NCBI GenBank assembly: GCA_015680685.1
Contig: MNCI01007783.1
Location: 183,922-247,921 of the forward strand
Length of the DNA stretch: 64,000 bases
Reading direction: 5' to 3'
DNA from: Gnetum montanum
Lineage: Eukaryota; Streptophyta; Gnetopsida; Gnetales; Gnetaceae
Below are positions 1-13,389 of this stretch, piece after piece; position 1 is the first letter of the stretch; each line of letters opens with the position of its first letter. The notes beneath the pieces were generated by a model that did no database searches, had not been told where the DNA came from, and was given only the letters and a program-made list of their open reading frames with translations. The translations under genes and the position numbers were made by a program.

Positions 1-1500
1 ACAAAAATGTATAAAAATAAATAAATAGAAAAACTGAGAAATCACATATATGATTAACATGGATGACCATATGCCCCATGACTAAGTTGGAAGAAGGAGA
101 TTTGAAAAATTGAGCATGGTTGTTCATCTATTAAGGTACTTGTTGTATCAACTTGCTTTGGCTTGTGGAAAGGCTAGATGTTGACCAACTACTTTCTATT
201 TGGGCTTTTCGGTTTGTATATGGTCATGGCCATATAAGGAAAGGTTTCATCAATTATATAAGACCCCTCTCACAATGTTTGGAATTTGATTTTTTGAAGA
301 ACATCTGTGGGGTTCTAATAAAGAATCTTATCTCTTCGTTGAAATTTCTCTTTCCATATCCTAAGGTCAAGATATTGTTTGTTAAATGCCTTTTTCACTT
401 CATTCAAGGATAGGGCTACCACTAAATTTTCATCTAGCACATTTAGGTTGATTAATCTTTCTTTTTATGCTATACTTAGGTGAATGTTCAAGTCACAAGC
501 TATTGAGAGTGTACAGAGCTTAGATTGAATTGGGAGCATTGCAAATTTTTCTTATACCAACTCATAGGGAGAGTAGCCAATAGGGAGTTTCCATATTGAA
601 AGGTAGGCCCAAAAGGCAATGTTGAGTTTCATGCTCCAATCTCTCCTATATTTGCTCATAGTTCTTATTAGAATCTTTGTGATCTCCATATTAGTCACCT
701 TTGCTTGACCATTTGCTTAGGGGTAATAGGGTGTTGTTAATTTATGTTCAACCCCCAAGTGTTGCATGAGTTTTTGAAAGGTAGCACCTGTAATATTGGT
801 TCTATTGTTAGAAATCATTCCACATGGCATCCTAAACTTGTTCATAACATTTTGTTATACAAATCTAGCAATAGTGGATGATGTACAGTTAATGATGGCT
901 ATTGCTTCTAACCATTTGGTATATTAGTCAATAGTGATAATTTTATATGCCTTTTTGTTGGACATGGGTGTGATAGAACTTATGAAATCTATGCCCCATA
1001 TGTCAAAGAGTTTTAGTGCTTGAATCCATTGTTGAGGATTCTCCATTCATGTAATCATCCCACTATCTCGTTGACAATGCTTACATGATTCAATAAATTA
1101 GTGGGCATTGTTTAATATTATGGGCCAGTAGTATCCTACCATTAGGATTTTTATGGCCATGTGCCTCCTTGCATAGTGGCCTCCACAAAGGCCTTTGTAA
1201 GTGTCCTATAGAATGCACAATTGATTTTCATCAAGTGCACAACAACGAACCAAGACATTGACACACACCTCGTAAATATGTTTATTGATTTCCATGAAGT
1301 TCTTAGCCTAATGAAGAAACTATTATTTCTTCCTGTGGTTCATATCCTATGGCAAATCCTAAGTAAGAACATAAGTGAGGATGTCCTCATACAATTTTGG
1401 TTCTATGAGCATTTATTCATTTATTATAGTAGAAAAGAGGAGTTTATTAAGAAATTGGTTAGAGAGTAGGCTATCCTCCTCTTTGTTATCCCATCATAAC
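1..1500 (-). pseudogene. Gypsy integrase remnant, element A
   Basis: Minus-strand translation shows an integrase core with stops: a stretch reading DIWGIDFISSI, then TPMSNKKAYKIITID and YTKWLEA near 900-1000, and GVEHKLTTPYYP near 730-775. The last is the conserved segment before the third catalytic residue of the DDE core. The usual second catalytic Asp segment (SDxGTHF) reads SNNRTN, so the catalytic Asp looks lost. A cysteine pair remains from the zinc-binding head near 1050-1090. The enzyme would insert the cDNA into the host chromosome. The C-terminal end lies beyond position 1. Confidence 0.75.
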
Positions 1501-1638
1501 TAAGACAAGTGATTGATAACCACATTCTCAATCCCCTTTCGATCTACCATTGTAAGATTGAATTCCTATAAGATCACCAACCACTGTATGACATGGGAGG
1601 CTCACCATTGGCTTGTTCATAAGGAAGCAAATGAAACT

Positions 1639-1851
1639 CTAATAAGTGTGCATAAACACTTTATATCTAACCACATGGTGCTTAAAATTTTCCAAATCAT
1701 ACACCACTACCATCAGTTCTTTATTTGTGGTGGTGTAATTCAATTGTGGACCCACAATGCTTTGACTTGTGTAGTGGATATAATATGGACATTTCTTACT
1801 ATCTAATTGTATAAGCATAGTTCCCAAGGTATATTTAGATGCATTCGTCAT
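1639..1851 (-). pseudogene. Gypsy RNase H domain, element A
   Basis: An open 70-residue stretch reads as the gypsy RNase H domain: it opens with NASKYTLGTML (family form DAS.YALG..L), followed by PYYIHYTSQS, LNYTTTNKELMVVVY and KVFMHTY. In the family this domain degrades the RNA strand of the RNA/DNA hybrid during cDNA synthesis. The first acidic residue is changed from D to N. It lies directly downstream, on the minus strand, of the reverse transcriptase end at 1948-2130, the expected order. Confidence 0.75.
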
Positions 1852-1947
1852 GATATGAAATAGTTTGGACTAGTTAGATGCTCATAGAATTAGAGTCTCT
1901 ACAAGCTTCTGCTTGAGGTTTTGGAATGCATTTTTGCATTCCTTGGT

Positions 1948-2800
1948 TTAGATGAAAGGAACATCTTTCTTTGTTAGCTTAACCAATGGTTTTTCAATCT
2001 TAGAGAAACTATTTATGAATTGTTGGTAGTAACTAGTGTGTCTAAAGAATGACCAAACATCTTTGATAGTTTCTGGTTGATGAGTGATTTTTTGGATGAT
2101 CCTTATCTTTTCAAGATCTACCTCGATCACTTTCTATGAAATTTTGTGTTCCAATACAATGCATTCTTATATCATGAGATGGGTATTTTGCCAATTGAGC
2201 TATAGACTTATTTCCACACATCTTTTTAGTACTTTCTTAAGGTAGTCTAAGGCTTGCTCAAATGTAGCACCATAAGTGGAGAAATCATCCATGAAGACTT
2301 CTACTTCACTACCTATTGATTTTTGAAAGATGCTTAAAATCAAATGTTGAAAAGTGGTAAGAGCATTACATAGACTAAAAGGAATCTTGTAATATGAAAA
2401 GGTTTCCTAGGGATTTGTGAAAGTTATTTTTTCCTAATCTTCTGGTGAAATATGGATTTGTTTATAGCCACTATAACCATCGAAAAAACTATAATACCAA
2501 TGCCTAGATATTGTGTTGAACATCTAATCAATGAATGACAATGGAAAATGATCTTTGAATGTTACCATCTTTAATATCTTGAAGTTGATACAAACCCACC
2601 ATTTACCACCTCTCTTTGGCATTATCACACATGGACTAACCCACTTACTATCCATAATGGGGTAAATGAACCCTACCTTAAGGATTTTCTCAATCTCCTA
2701 TTTGAAGATTTGCTTTAATTTTGAGTTTAATCATTGTGGTTGCCTCCTTGGTTTCATGGATGGATTAGTATAAATACGATGCTAACATATCTATGGATCA
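1948..2800 (-). pseudogene. Gypsy reverse transcriptase, element A (FMDD retained)
   Basis: The catalytic motif FMDD is at 2284-2295 on the minus strand, within EVFMDDFSTYGA. Upstream, around 2560-2620, is a KRGGKWWVCINFK segment, the gypsy form of the RT fingers motif. The thumb/connection part (VDLEKIRIIQ..., FFRHTSYYQQFI, FSKIEKPL) is open at 1948-2130. Stops and frameshifts separate the blocks, so no full enzyme is encoded, although both catalytic aspartates survive. Confidence 0.8.
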
Positions 2801-3099
2801 ATTCTAGTGAGTTTAGGATATGACCAAGAAAAGGTTGTTGGCCATCTGTTAACCACTTTCAAGAGTTTTGTCTTCTACTCAAGAGAAAGTTTAGCATTGA
2901 GTATGACCAGCTTGCCATTTTTTTAAAATGCATATTCTAGGCTAGTAGGTAGAGTTTTCAACTCTAAGGTCTCTTATTTGAAATTTTTAGGGATCTCTAA
3001 CTCTCTCCAATTGGTATTAAAATTTTCATCATTAGAGAGTTAGTGATGAAATTGCTCTAGTTCATTCATTCTTGTGACATAAGCGCATGTCAAGCTTTC

Positions 3100-3790
3100 A
3101 GTATGTTCCATACACATTGTGCTACTGTTAGAATCAGTGGTTAGCCACTAGGTACCCTCTTGTTTTGTGGCTATTGCATATAGAAACCTTTGAATATCTG
3201 CCTCATGTACACATTGCTTACATGTAAAAATAGATGCTCATTACATAGACTAGAGGTTTTGCATGGAATTGCACCCTATATCGCTATACATGATGCATAG
3301 AACGCATCTCTTCTTAATCTTTCCAAATTCATTTTTCTTAGATATCTCTAGGAAAAGATCTATGATGCTAATTCTTGCATCAACAGTGCTTAGCCATGCC
3401 TTTCCCATAATGATTGGAAAGTCCTTATAGTTCTTAACCTTGATTACTAGAAAATCAACACGATAAGATCACCCATAGATAGTGGTCACAATGTATTTAA
3501 CCAGTCCCAATGGAATAGTAATGGATTTCTCTCACAATTCCAATATGATATTGCTCTTCTTAAGAGGTGATAGGTTCCAAGTAATATACATCTCATGATA
3601 AATCAAGTTCAAATTAGATCTTGAATTAAGAAGAGATTTACATGGTTCATTTCTAAAAATCTATAAATAGATAAGGAGATTCCAAAGATTAGCTAATTTC
3701 CTAGGAAGTTTGCAAGCCAAAATCTAATTAGATATAGCATGAGTGAGCATAATAGTATTGATTTTAGGTAGCATTTGGTTTGAAGGGGAT
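3100..3790 (-). pseudogene. Gypsy aspartic protease remnant, element A
   Basis: Minus-strand translation at about 3330-3660 gives a retroviral-type aspartic protease fold: SLLNSRSNLNLIYHEMY, then PLKKSNIILELREKSI, PLGLVKYIV and FLVIKV. The active-site triad, normally DSG, reads NSR, so the protease is inactive. A matching segment in element B keeps DSGS. It sits between gag and RT as expected for cleavage of the Gag-Pol polyprotein. Confidence 0.65.
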
Positions 3791-4019
3791 CCAATGGAGT
3801 GATTTATAGAAGATGAGATAAAAGAAAAATGACCAGCTACCTAAGTTTATGAGAGCTTAGTAGGTCTTTTGTTTTGGAAGAATAATTGTTTTTGAGCTTA
3901 AGGTTTTGAACTACTTAGTTGATGAACTAGTTGTAAATTGATGGCCCTAGTAGTGTTGAATTGTTGTGGTTGGGCTAGAAGTTCACCTTGCATGGATGGA
4001 GTAGGTGGTAGCTACATTA

Positions 4020-6190
4020 AGGGTGGAGGCATAGGTGCAAGAATAGGAGGAGGATAAGGATAGAATGTGGCATCTCTTCTTAAATATGGATAATGAGCTC
4101 TGTAGTATTTGGAAGGGTAGTAGTGATGTTGGAAAGGAGAAATGTGATTGGAATAGTTAACTAAAGATAGGGGTTGTTGAACGTAATACCCATATGGATC
4201 TGGTTACCTATAAGGGTACTACTACCTATGTGGTGGTATTCCCCATGATTGTGGTTATTGCCACTATTAATATTTTTCATATAGATGTTGTCGAGTTTCT
4301 CTTGGAAAACATTATTATTGCTAATGGAACTACTTGGGATTACCTTGAGGATAAGGCAATCTTTAGGGTGTTTATCTTTTTTCTAGTTGTAAATTCAAAG
4401 CATACATTCTAGACTCCTATAAGTGTGACACGATGGGGAAACCATCGTTAGGATGTTTATATTGGCATATGTCACACCCACCATCATCATCTAATTTAGT
4501 TTTCATAACTTTATCTACTATAGTGATTTTTCCCTTATCCCTTTTTTAGGTACATTTAGCTATTTTTTTTCCTTTTGTGATTACAATAACTACTCTATCC
4601 TTTTGATCGTTTGATGATTCTTAGAGTACATTGGAATTTTTCATCTAATGAATCCCACATTTTATCCCATTGCCATAAATTTCAAACATAGATTTTTGAA
4701 TTGACATGGTATTTTTATTCACCACCTCATTAAGTGGTGATTCCTCCTCACTGTCACAAAATCAAACTTCCCTCTTTCTAATGGAAGGATCTCTGTTGTA
4801 TTCTTTAGAACTTTTGTGTTTTCTCAACTCTTCTTCTTATTTTGCTACCTACTCAATTAGCATTTGGATTTGATGGGCTATGAGTTTTGATAGGCTCCCT
4901 TGGGCATAGATCCCAAGAGTTCTTCTTGTTGCTGAACTAAGTCCATCTATGATATGGTGAAGAATTTTCTATTGAGAATAACCATGGCTAGAGCATCAGT
5001 GTATGAAAGAATAGTATCTACCCATGGCAACACCCAAGGATTCATGGTTTTCTTACTTCCATCCTTCAATCTTCTATCTTAGATTAGAAACTCTAGAGTA
5101 TGTTTAATACTTATCATTAAATAACTCTAGCGTTGTACTCCACTTGAAAATGGATTCTATGTCCAAGGATTGGTACAAGCTTTCTGCTTCTTTGATGAGT
5201 GTCCTAGGAAATAACTTTAATTTCTACAAATCATTTTCGATATTTTGTAAGGCACAAGTATTGTGCAAAGCTTGAAGATGTGTTTGTGGATCATAGTTAT
5301 ATCCCCCCTCAAATTTGGGAATATTGTTCATGTCAAGTCATTTAATTGACTATCATTCACATGCATGGTTGGAATTTTTACAACCACTATAGTATTTAGC
5401 ATGCTTCAACTTGCTAGCAAAGGCTCATCATCATTATTATTTTGATGATATTAATGATGTCCTCTACTAGCCCTTTGTTCATGATGGGCTTGATGATCAT
5501 CATTGTTGTTCTGTTATTCCCCTTCATCATGATTATTCTTTCTATGGTGTTTGTTAAAACTAGAAGAGGAAGAAAAGGATGCAAATGAAGAGGATGAAGA
5601 GGGAGGAGGAATACCACCACCATGGTATCTACGAACTCCCCTTTGGTTGTCAAGGCCACATTCATTATTTTTCTTATCATCTTGATGGTTATCCAAGCCA
5701 CTGTCTTGACTTAAATTTTTACCTAAACATGGATTATTGATAGTAAACTACAGATTTAGGGCAACACCCCCATCACCAATAATGAGAAGTGGAGAATCTA
5801 CATGTTGAGAGCCCCTAGATGGAAGTTCCTCATTGTTGTTTTAGTTAAGTAGGAATAAGGGATTGGTGAGCCATTTCCCCTTCATAAACTCATGGTGTTT
5901 CTCTTGGTGTCGATCTCTTCTACATTGTGTTTTAGTGGGATGGTATTCTTGGTAGTCATAATCATGCACAACGTACTCCTCTTGAAGATCCTAGATGTCT
6001 AGCCTCTTAAGAGTTTGAAGTAGCATCCCAAGCACAAATCGATTGGGAGACATTACAATGTTACCTTTCATATCTCACTATTGTAGTTGTTCATCTTGAT
6101 GTAAGATGAAGGTGAAGGTGGACACATTCTCATAGAGATGAGTATATGCCACCTTGCATTCTCAAGGGACTGGTGGTTTAATATCATTGT
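4020..6190 (-). pseudogene. Gypsy gag remnant, element A
   Basis: The region aligns by eye with the gag regions of B (27000-29095), C (31598-33400) and D (58150-60330). Shared landmarks are a Ser-rich linker (open 60-residue stretch at 5514-5696 containing RRYHGGGIPPPSSSSSF), a central capsid-like part with many stops (about 4550-5350), and a Pro/Tyr-rich C-terminal part (about 4020-4200). Gag would form the cytoplasmic particle. No continuous frame remains. Confidence 0.65.
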
Positions 6191-7034
6191 GCCTATGGGA
6201 CTCTGTGTTTTGATACACTAGTCTTCTAGAAAGTGAACTTTTCCTTAATAGTCATTCATTTTCTTTCTAATTACACTTGTGATGTATAATGGTATGGTTA
6301 AGTGTAATCAAGGCATATGATTTTTATTATTTTATGTTTTATGTTCCTTATGCTTAGAATAGAGAAATGAAGTAATTTAATAACTAATTTAATTTAAGTA
6401 ATAACTAATCTCTAACTAGTCCTAACATAAGCATCCAATCCCACTTTTCGTACACATCCTGAAACGCATGTATCAACTACTAGGATTACCAAGTGCTATG
6501 CTACTAGTCAAACCAAGTAATAATGTTTTTGGAATTACCAAGAAAATACATGTTTATGCTTGAAGAAATTGTACATATGTGTTTAACTTATTTAGCTTAA
6601 TTAATTAATCAACTGATGTCTAATTTAACTTAATTAATTACATAATTAATGAAAATAGTAAATGCAAAAATAAATCATTAATCTATTCCAATTGCTACAA
6701 GGTTTGATCAAAAGGATTGTGTTTATCTCCATTCACATTGGTGTGCTTAGGTACTTAGTGTTTCAATAAAGATCCATACACTTTCTGACTCCTGCTATAG
6801 GCACTCAAAGAGATATTCCAGCTCACAAATAATAAAACTGTAAGATCTCTACTAGAAATATGAATTTTCTCCCTATAAAAATGGCTAGTGAGTGCATATT
6901 TATAGACTTTATTATGGAGCTATGTCTAGAAATAACAAATGCTACATCGACATGGCCTCATCAATGGGACAACACCATGTATATGGGGTCATGTTGACAA
7001 GGGCACATCAATGTGACACTTTGATGCTTCATCA
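6190..7034 (-). repeat. 5' LTR of element A (3' part deleted)
   Basis: This segment matches, in the same orientation, the two LTRs of element B (for example the shared block TGGTTAAGTGTAATCAAGGC near 6293-6315 and a similar one near 29420-29440). Its right edge at 7034 reads TGATGAAGCATC on the minus strand, identical to the start of D's left LTR. A TATA-like TATAAATATGCA lies near 6892-6905 (minus strand). The R/U5 end and primer-binding site are missing. Confidence 0.7.
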
Positions 7035-7239
7035 TTCTTGATGATTAAAATTCTTGGTGTAGGAAGAATTCCCTTACCTATGCATAAAACCAAGGTTTTT
7101 GGTGGTGAAAGTTGTATCTATATTTTTATGATTGAAGTTGATACTTTTATGAATGGCTATTATGTAAATGAACCAAACTTGTATATAAGACCTCTTTTAT
7201 TATTACTTGATTATCCATAATTGATGATGTCCTTGAGCT

Positions 7240-8850
7240 ATTTTGAGAAAGTAGTGAACTTGCTAAACAAATGAGATGCATCTTGAGTATTTTTACCTTT
7301 CATATCTTTCATTAGTCATAGCATTGCCTCCTTAAGCTCTCAATTCTCTTGTTTAGTTGATTCAATATTTTTCTTATAGCTTTCAACTTCTTGTTTCCTT
7401 ATGTTTAGGACATCATTTAATTTTTTATTAACTTTGACCACTATTTTCAATTATTCCATTAGCCATTTTATATGAATTTCATTAGCTTCCTGACACTCAA
7501 GCTTAATTGTCTATTGAAGTTGATTTAGCTTCATCTTTACTTGAACATGTAGTCTCAAAAGTGCTAAAACCTTCTTGTTTGCTTTGGTTGGTATACATAA
7601 AATTATGAAAGTCATTACCATCATATTCATAATTTGTAGTACCAATATCAAGATTGCTAATTGTAATATTAGTATGATCAAAGAGAGAAAAATAATTTTC
7701 TACATCATTTTTAGTGTTTGTACTACTCTCTAAATGTTATAGTTGATTTTGTATTTTAGCTAACTAAACTTTCAATTTTTCAAACATGTATCAAGTACTA
7801 TTACAATTGGACTTGATCTTTTAATTCTTCTAGTTTTCTAAATCTTGTTTCTTTTTGAGGTAGACTATAATCATATGACCTATCTCATCACAATAATAAA
7901 AGGATAATAAGAATCATCACATAGAGCCATAGTGATCATCCTAATAAGTGAGGTCTCAAGAATATTGATAGATAAGTGAAAGCCTAACCTATTTAAGAGG
8001 CTACATTTAGGCTCACACCTAGGTCTTTGACTTGAGAAACAAGCACCTTACCCATAATAATAGCAGAAGAGGGAGGAAGATATATATATATATATATATT
8101 GTTAGCTTCTTTCTAGCCTTCTTCTTTTTTAGACTCCTAAGCTTTCTCGTAATATTTACAATTTCCTTCTCAAGAATAGAGTATGATGTTAATGATTTTT
8201 ATTTGTCATCATTTTTTATCTCTTTAGATTTTAATGTAATCTACTTCTTATTACATGAAGTAATTTCTGCATCCTTTCTAATTACAAACATTGAAAGAAT
8301 GTTATGAAGTTCTACTATCATTAATTTGGAAAGATATTTTGCCTCTTTAATGAATGAAACTTTTGATTCAAATTACTGCCTCAAATTGAACTTCATAAAG
8401 CATGTTGATCTCACTCTTAATTTTGTCCACTTGGCTAAAAATACTGCTAATATTTTCATTTTCTTCCATCTTCAAAGAATTTAAAGAAATTCTTAAAGTT
8501 AATAGCTAATACTTTTTAACTTTTTCATCTCCTTCATAGATTACTTGAAGATGCTTTCACATTTCTCTAGCAAATTGAAGATGCATAATCGTCATATATA
8601 CAGCTCAATCCTAGTGACATACCAATGCATTCATAACACAAACATCATGAACTAGATTATTTATTGCTCTAATTATATCCTTTCAAGCTTCATCATTGTA
8701 TTTTGAACTTCTGCATAGGATATTTTAATTCATTGAAGCACAAAGCTCTATTTGACAATAAGCCTTAATTCTATACCATTTCAAAAAGGTAAGCTTACTA
8801 GAAATAGTGTTAGGCCTTTAAGTGTTGATCTTGATTTAATACCAATTTCA
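7240..8850 (-). pseudogene. Ty1/copia gag remnant with degraded zinc knuckle
   Basis: Minus-strand translation from about 8750 downwards gives the copia Gag core (UBN2-type): FAREMWKHLQVIYEGDEKVK, then LKMEENENISSIFSQVDKIK and INMLYEVQFEAVI, in the family order. A Lys-rich segment (ITRKLRSLKKKKARKK) follows near 8100-8180. A zinc knuckle near 7855-7905 reads YYCDEIGH, with its first and last cysteines lost. PBS-like TTGGTATTAAATC (family form TTGGTATCAGAGC) precedes gag near 8830-8845. The SINE-like block at 7920-8060 interrupts it. Stops throughout mean it is not functional. Confidence 0.7.
7920..8060 (-). repeat. tRNA-derived SINE-like repeat, type 1
   Basis: On the minus strand the segment reads GGTAAGGTGCTTGTTTCTCA followed by AGTCAAAGACCTAGGTGTGA, which resembles a tRNA-like pol III head (A box then B box). 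The same head recurs at 15300-15400 (-), 16090-16190 (-) and 37150-37320 (+). It lies between the zinc knuckle and the Lys-rich part of the copia gag. A (TA)n run at 8081-8100 sits beside it. Confidence 0.45.
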
Positions 8851-9840
8851 TTTCTTAGATAGAGCTTAAGAGATTAATAAGGGAAGGGGAAAAAGAGGAG
8901 GTATAGAGGAGAATCTTATGAAAAAATGTAGCTAATGAAAAAAATAATGGAAAGCCTCATACTAAAGAATAATAGCCCTAATGGAACAATAGCTATAATG
9001 GAGAAAACAAATTAGACAAAGAGATTTTAATGTAATTTAGTTGCTAAAATGGCTACCCTACTTCATTGTATAACTCTCTCCGAATCCTTAGGGGAAGAGG
9101 TAATTTTATTAATATATAAAACACATGTATAGGACTTCTTGTATATCTTGGACTAAGCACCACCACCACCAAACTTAAAGATACAAGAATCAAAATTAAA
9201 AATAAAGAGAAAGAGAAATACCCTTATCTAGTCTCAAATCAAATCTTTTCACTTTATAAAGCTAGAGAAAATATAGAGTAAAGAATTTTGTAAGAAGAGA
9301 GACTAAGAGAAGAGAGAAGAAAGAACAATTCTAGAGCTATAAAAAATCTACAACTGAAATTACAAAAATATGCTCATATAATTTATTTTATAGTAGAACC
9401 CTTAAATAGCTATTCTTAAAAACCATTTTAGATCCATTAAGATGATGGAGCTAGAGAAGAAGAAATTATATCCATTTAAGATTTGTCATTGTAATATGAA
9501 AAGTTGTATTCATTATTCATTCTCCACTATTAATGCTTCTAAGTACTCAACTAAAGAGAACATTAAAGCTTAGCTAAAGGAGGAAGAAAGTTTTCATTTA
9601 GGTTTCCCACAAAAACATTAAGCTCAACTTGCTTTAGATATAATAGCTTTCTCTAACTTCATTTAATACTCAAGGCCCATCTTTTAAGTACAAACTTTTA
9701 GTAATATAGTGTAATGACCTAACTTAATCAAATACCTAATTTACTTAAATTATGTCCTTCTTAATTTATTTACATACATAAATTAGAAATATTAACTTGA
9801 GGAATAAAATTTAAAAACTAAAAATAAAGTTGATATTAAA
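8851..9840 (-). repeat. Probable copia LTR region
   Basis: This AT-rich stretch lies immediately 5' (minus strand) of the PBS-like sequence and gag of the copia remnant, where a 5' LTR should be. No second copy is present, so its ends cannot be fixed. It contains no recognised coding sequence. The assignment rests on position only. Confidence 0.4.
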
Positions 9841-9860
9841 TGCATTAATAAAATATTTTA

Positions 9861-12250
9861 ATATCATCACCATCATCATCATCCTAGCCTTGTCCCAACA
9901 AAATGGGTTGGCTACATCAGCTCTTTTTTGTCATTTACCTCTATGAGGAGCTAGATCCTTTTTTATTCGTAGCCTCTTATAATCATCTTTGATCATTTTT
10001 CCCATGTCTTCTTTAGTCTTCCTTTTCATGGCTTTCCTAGAACAATGATGTAGTAACCTTTATTTATATACTCATTGTCTAATCTTCTTTGTACATGTCC
10101 AAACCATTTAAGTTGATATTCTTGTAGCTTATCTAAAGAAGAAGCTAGTCCAAGTCTTCCTCTAATATTTGTATTATGTAATTTATCTTTTCTAGTAGCA
10201 TTCAACTTCCATTGAATCATTTGCATTTCACACTAATTTTTTGTTCATTTCTCTTTTGTACTATCTAATATTTAGCACCATATAAGATAGAAGGCTTGAT
10301 TGTTGTTCTTGAAAATTTCCCTTTTAATTTTATTAGTATTCTTTTATCATATAAAACACCATTAGCTTATCTCCATTTTGACCATCTTGTTTCAATTCTA
10401 TTTCTAATATGTTTATCAATTTCACCATCTAGCTAGAGGATTGATCCTAGGTAGAAAAACTATTTGTAGTGAGGGGCTTTTTTTTGCCTTGAATTATCAT
10501 ATCTATTTAACCACTATTTATGTTGTTATTAAAATTGCATACCATATATTCTCTTTTACGTTTGCTAATTTTTAAGCCTTTTGATTCTAGAACATGTCTT
10601 CACTTCTCCATTTTAGCAACAATATTTTCTTAAACTGTATCCACCAACATAATACCATTTACATATAACATACACAAAGGGATTTCATCTTAAATTTTCT
10701 TTATTAATTCATTTATTATAAGAAAAAATAAGTACAAGAGAAATGTATAACCTGGATATAGTCTTAATGTTACTAGAAAGTTAGATGTCATTCCATAAGC
10801 TATTCTAATTTTAGTGACATCTCCTTCGTACATGTCTTGAATCACTTTAATATATTTATCAAGGATGTTTTCTCTCTACAAGGTCCACTAAATAAAATCT
10901 ATAAGCACTTCGTCATATGCTTTTTTCAAGTCAATGAAGATCAAATGTACATTTTTTCTATATTTTTGAATTTCTCCATCAATTTTTGTTTAAAAAATTC
11001 ATCTATAATATATCTCCATGGCATAAATCCAAATTTCTTTTTTGATACTATAGGTTCAATTCTTAGACACTACACTACAAATTTCTCCCAATGCATCATA
11101 GTATGCATCCTTAGCTTGACCCCTCTATAGTTTGCACAATTTTTTACATCTCCTTTATTTTTGTAAATGGGAATAACAAAGATTTTTTTCTAATTATTGG
11201 GAAATTTCTCCATCCTTAAAAATTTGTTAAATAATTATGTCATCCAAAAAACTCTTGCATCTTCTAATTCTTTTTAAGCTTCTATAGGAATATTATTTGT
11301 TTTAATAGCTTTTTCATGTTTCATCTTTGATAAGGCTATCTTTTCCTTAGAGAAGGAAAGTTCATTAATGAAACCAAGATTTGGTTCTTCTTCTTTGATG
11401 TCTTTTCTTGGAAAATATTCATTTAATAATTCTTAAAAATAAATTTTCCACCTATCCAAAATTTCATTATCTTTTACCAAAATTCTTTCATTTGTTTCCT
11501 TGATGCATTTGACATTATCAATATTCTTGCATTTCTTATTCCTCATTTTTGCCAATTTACAAATAGATTTTTTTCCTTGTCTTGATTTTTCATAAAAAGC
11601 TATTCAAGGCCTTATGCTTGGCTCTAGCTACTGCTAAAGTTTCCTCCTTAGCCATTTTGTATATTACCTTGATTTCCTAGCTACAACTTTGCTACCATTC
11701 CTTAAAGCATCTTTTATTATTTTGGATGGCATGTTGCACTTCATCACTCCACCAACATGTCTCCTTTGGGATGTATTTTTTATCTTTTGTTTTACCAAAT
11801 TCCAATTTTTTGAATGCAACTTTCCATCTGGCCCCAAATTAAATTTATAGAACAATTCTAATTCTAAATTCCTTCATGAAGTAATTATTCTCTAAATAAG
11901 GTAATGCTATCTTCTTTCAGATTTCACCATTTTATGCATTTAGTCCCTTTTCTAATGCTACCTTTAAAGCTTTGTATAGCAAAATTCTTGATCCAATGCT
12001 AAGTTGCAAGGCACCCTTTAGGTATGATCTTGTAGTCTTTGCACATTGCTAAGTCTCTCTTGTGTAGCAAAAAATAATCAATTTGTGTTTTATCCATACC
12101 ACTCATGTATGTAATTAAATGTTTCATCCTCTTCTTGACATAAGAATTTGCAATTTCAAGGTTGTATGCACTTGCAAATTACAGTAGTGAATCTTTCATA
12201 TCATTACACTTTATAAATCGTTATCCTTTAACATGACCATTAAAGTCTTT
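9861..12250 (-). mobile_element. RTE-type LINE retrotransposon (decayed)
   Basis: The minus strand carries, in order, the C-terminal part of an apurinic-type endonuclease (about 11990-12200: FASAYNLEIANSYVKKR, MSGMDKTQIDYFLLHKRDL, CKDYKIIP), a reverse transcriptase, and the C-terminal end at 10026-10226 (LQEYQLKWFGHVQRRL, a hallmark of plant RTE proteins). The catalytic FADD motif reads YVNG at 10654-10665, so the enzyme is dead. The 3' end has the typical plant RTE sequence (TTGGGACAAGGCTAGGATGA on the minus strand) and ends in a GATGATGATG run at 9864-9885. The 5' end is truncated. Confidence 0.85.
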
Positions 12251-13389
12251 TAATATAAAAACTAAAATATAATCATAGAAGATATAAGAATGTTGTAACT
12301 AAGAAAAATATATTAAGACATTTAAAGAATCATCAATTGGCTTCTTAAGACATTCTCAATCAATTAGCTTTTTAGTCATAAATTCTTTCATAAGTAGAAT
12401 CAAGTAGGATTATATAACACTAATAGTGAGTTTTAGAAACTATATTCAATATTATTCTAAATTCAAAAATTAGTATACAAGTAATCTTTACATGCATATG
12501 AAACTATGTAATTTGAACTTGCTTTGGTGATTCTTAAGAAAAAATAAAAATATAATACAAACTATATGTGCGACCAAATAAGAATCACCAATAAGACATA
12601 GATAATCAAAATAAAAAGGAAATCCATCTACACAATTTAGAATAGCCACCTAAAATATATATAGTCTTTATTAGTAAAACCACCATGAATATAACAAATT
12701 TCTTTAGTAGTGAAGATCTCATACAACTTACTAGCTCCATTAGTATATGCTCTATCTGCATTCTTAGAAGCCCACCCCACTAATGCAAAGATAGAGTCCA
12801 ATGGTAGACATGTCAATAACCTATTTTTCACAACACTATCTACCATATGGAAGTCCATATACACTATTGAAATCATAGAGGCCAATCATTTATAACATCA
12901 AAATCATTCAAGGTCCATTGGTCACAACTCTATGTGCCATGTGGTAGCACATCCCCATCAACGCAATCACAAAGATCAATGGTAGGCAAATCATGTAATG
13001 AAATTTCAACCACTAGAAGAAATACTTAACAATACAAGAATACTTATAATTATGCTTCAACCAAAACCATATTTATAAAGAATACATTAAATCAATAATT
13101 ACTTTTATGCCAAAGCGTAAAAACTTTATCAACAACTAACTATGCTTGCCCATCTATTAAGTGTTCATAAAGAAGTGATATAATAATTAATTTGATCAAC
13201 CTATTTCCAAGGCCTTCTTTCATAGAATAGGAAGGGGATTTTCCAATGTAAAGTTTCCACTTAGCTAAATTATCAATTTAATGATGTTTGTGTATTTTTA
13301 TAGTAATCTTTTTTAAGGATAAGATGATATTTGTTATCACAATTTTTGTCAATCTTCTTTGCATTTAACCCTAGAAAAAGGTGTAGATG
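12251..13389. other. No recognisable feature
   Basis: AT-rich sequence between two LINEs. A short open stretch at 12637-12885 (minus) has no family signature I recognise and is not convincing as a gene. Confidence 0.4.

Larger units (their letters stand above)
1..7034 (-). mobile_element. Ty3/gypsy LTR retrotransposon A (decayed, cut by left window edge)
   Basis: Reading the minus strand from right to left gives a 5' LTR, gag, aspartic protease, reverse transcriptase, RNase H and integrase, the normal Ty3/gypsy order. The integrase runs off the left edge, so the 3' LTR is outside the window. Every domain carries stops and frameshifts, so the copy is dead. The LTR begins TGATGAAGCATC (minus strand, from 7034), the same start as element D. 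The LTR 3' part and primer-binding site are missing: the LTR passes almost directly into gag near 6190. The gag layout and the tRNA-Asp-like primer site of its relatives suggest the Athila/Tat side of Ty3/gypsy; that assignment is inference. Confidence 0.85.

Noticed and set aside
5414-5701. Hydrophobic 95-codon frame, recurring at 28282-28566, 32125-32403 and 58400-58636
   Set aside because: It recurs because it is an alternative frame of the conserved Ser-rich gag linker of the gypsy family, not because it is a separate membrane protein.
10837-11130. 97-codon open frame on the plus strand
   Set aside because: It is antisense to the RTE LINE reverse transcriptase.
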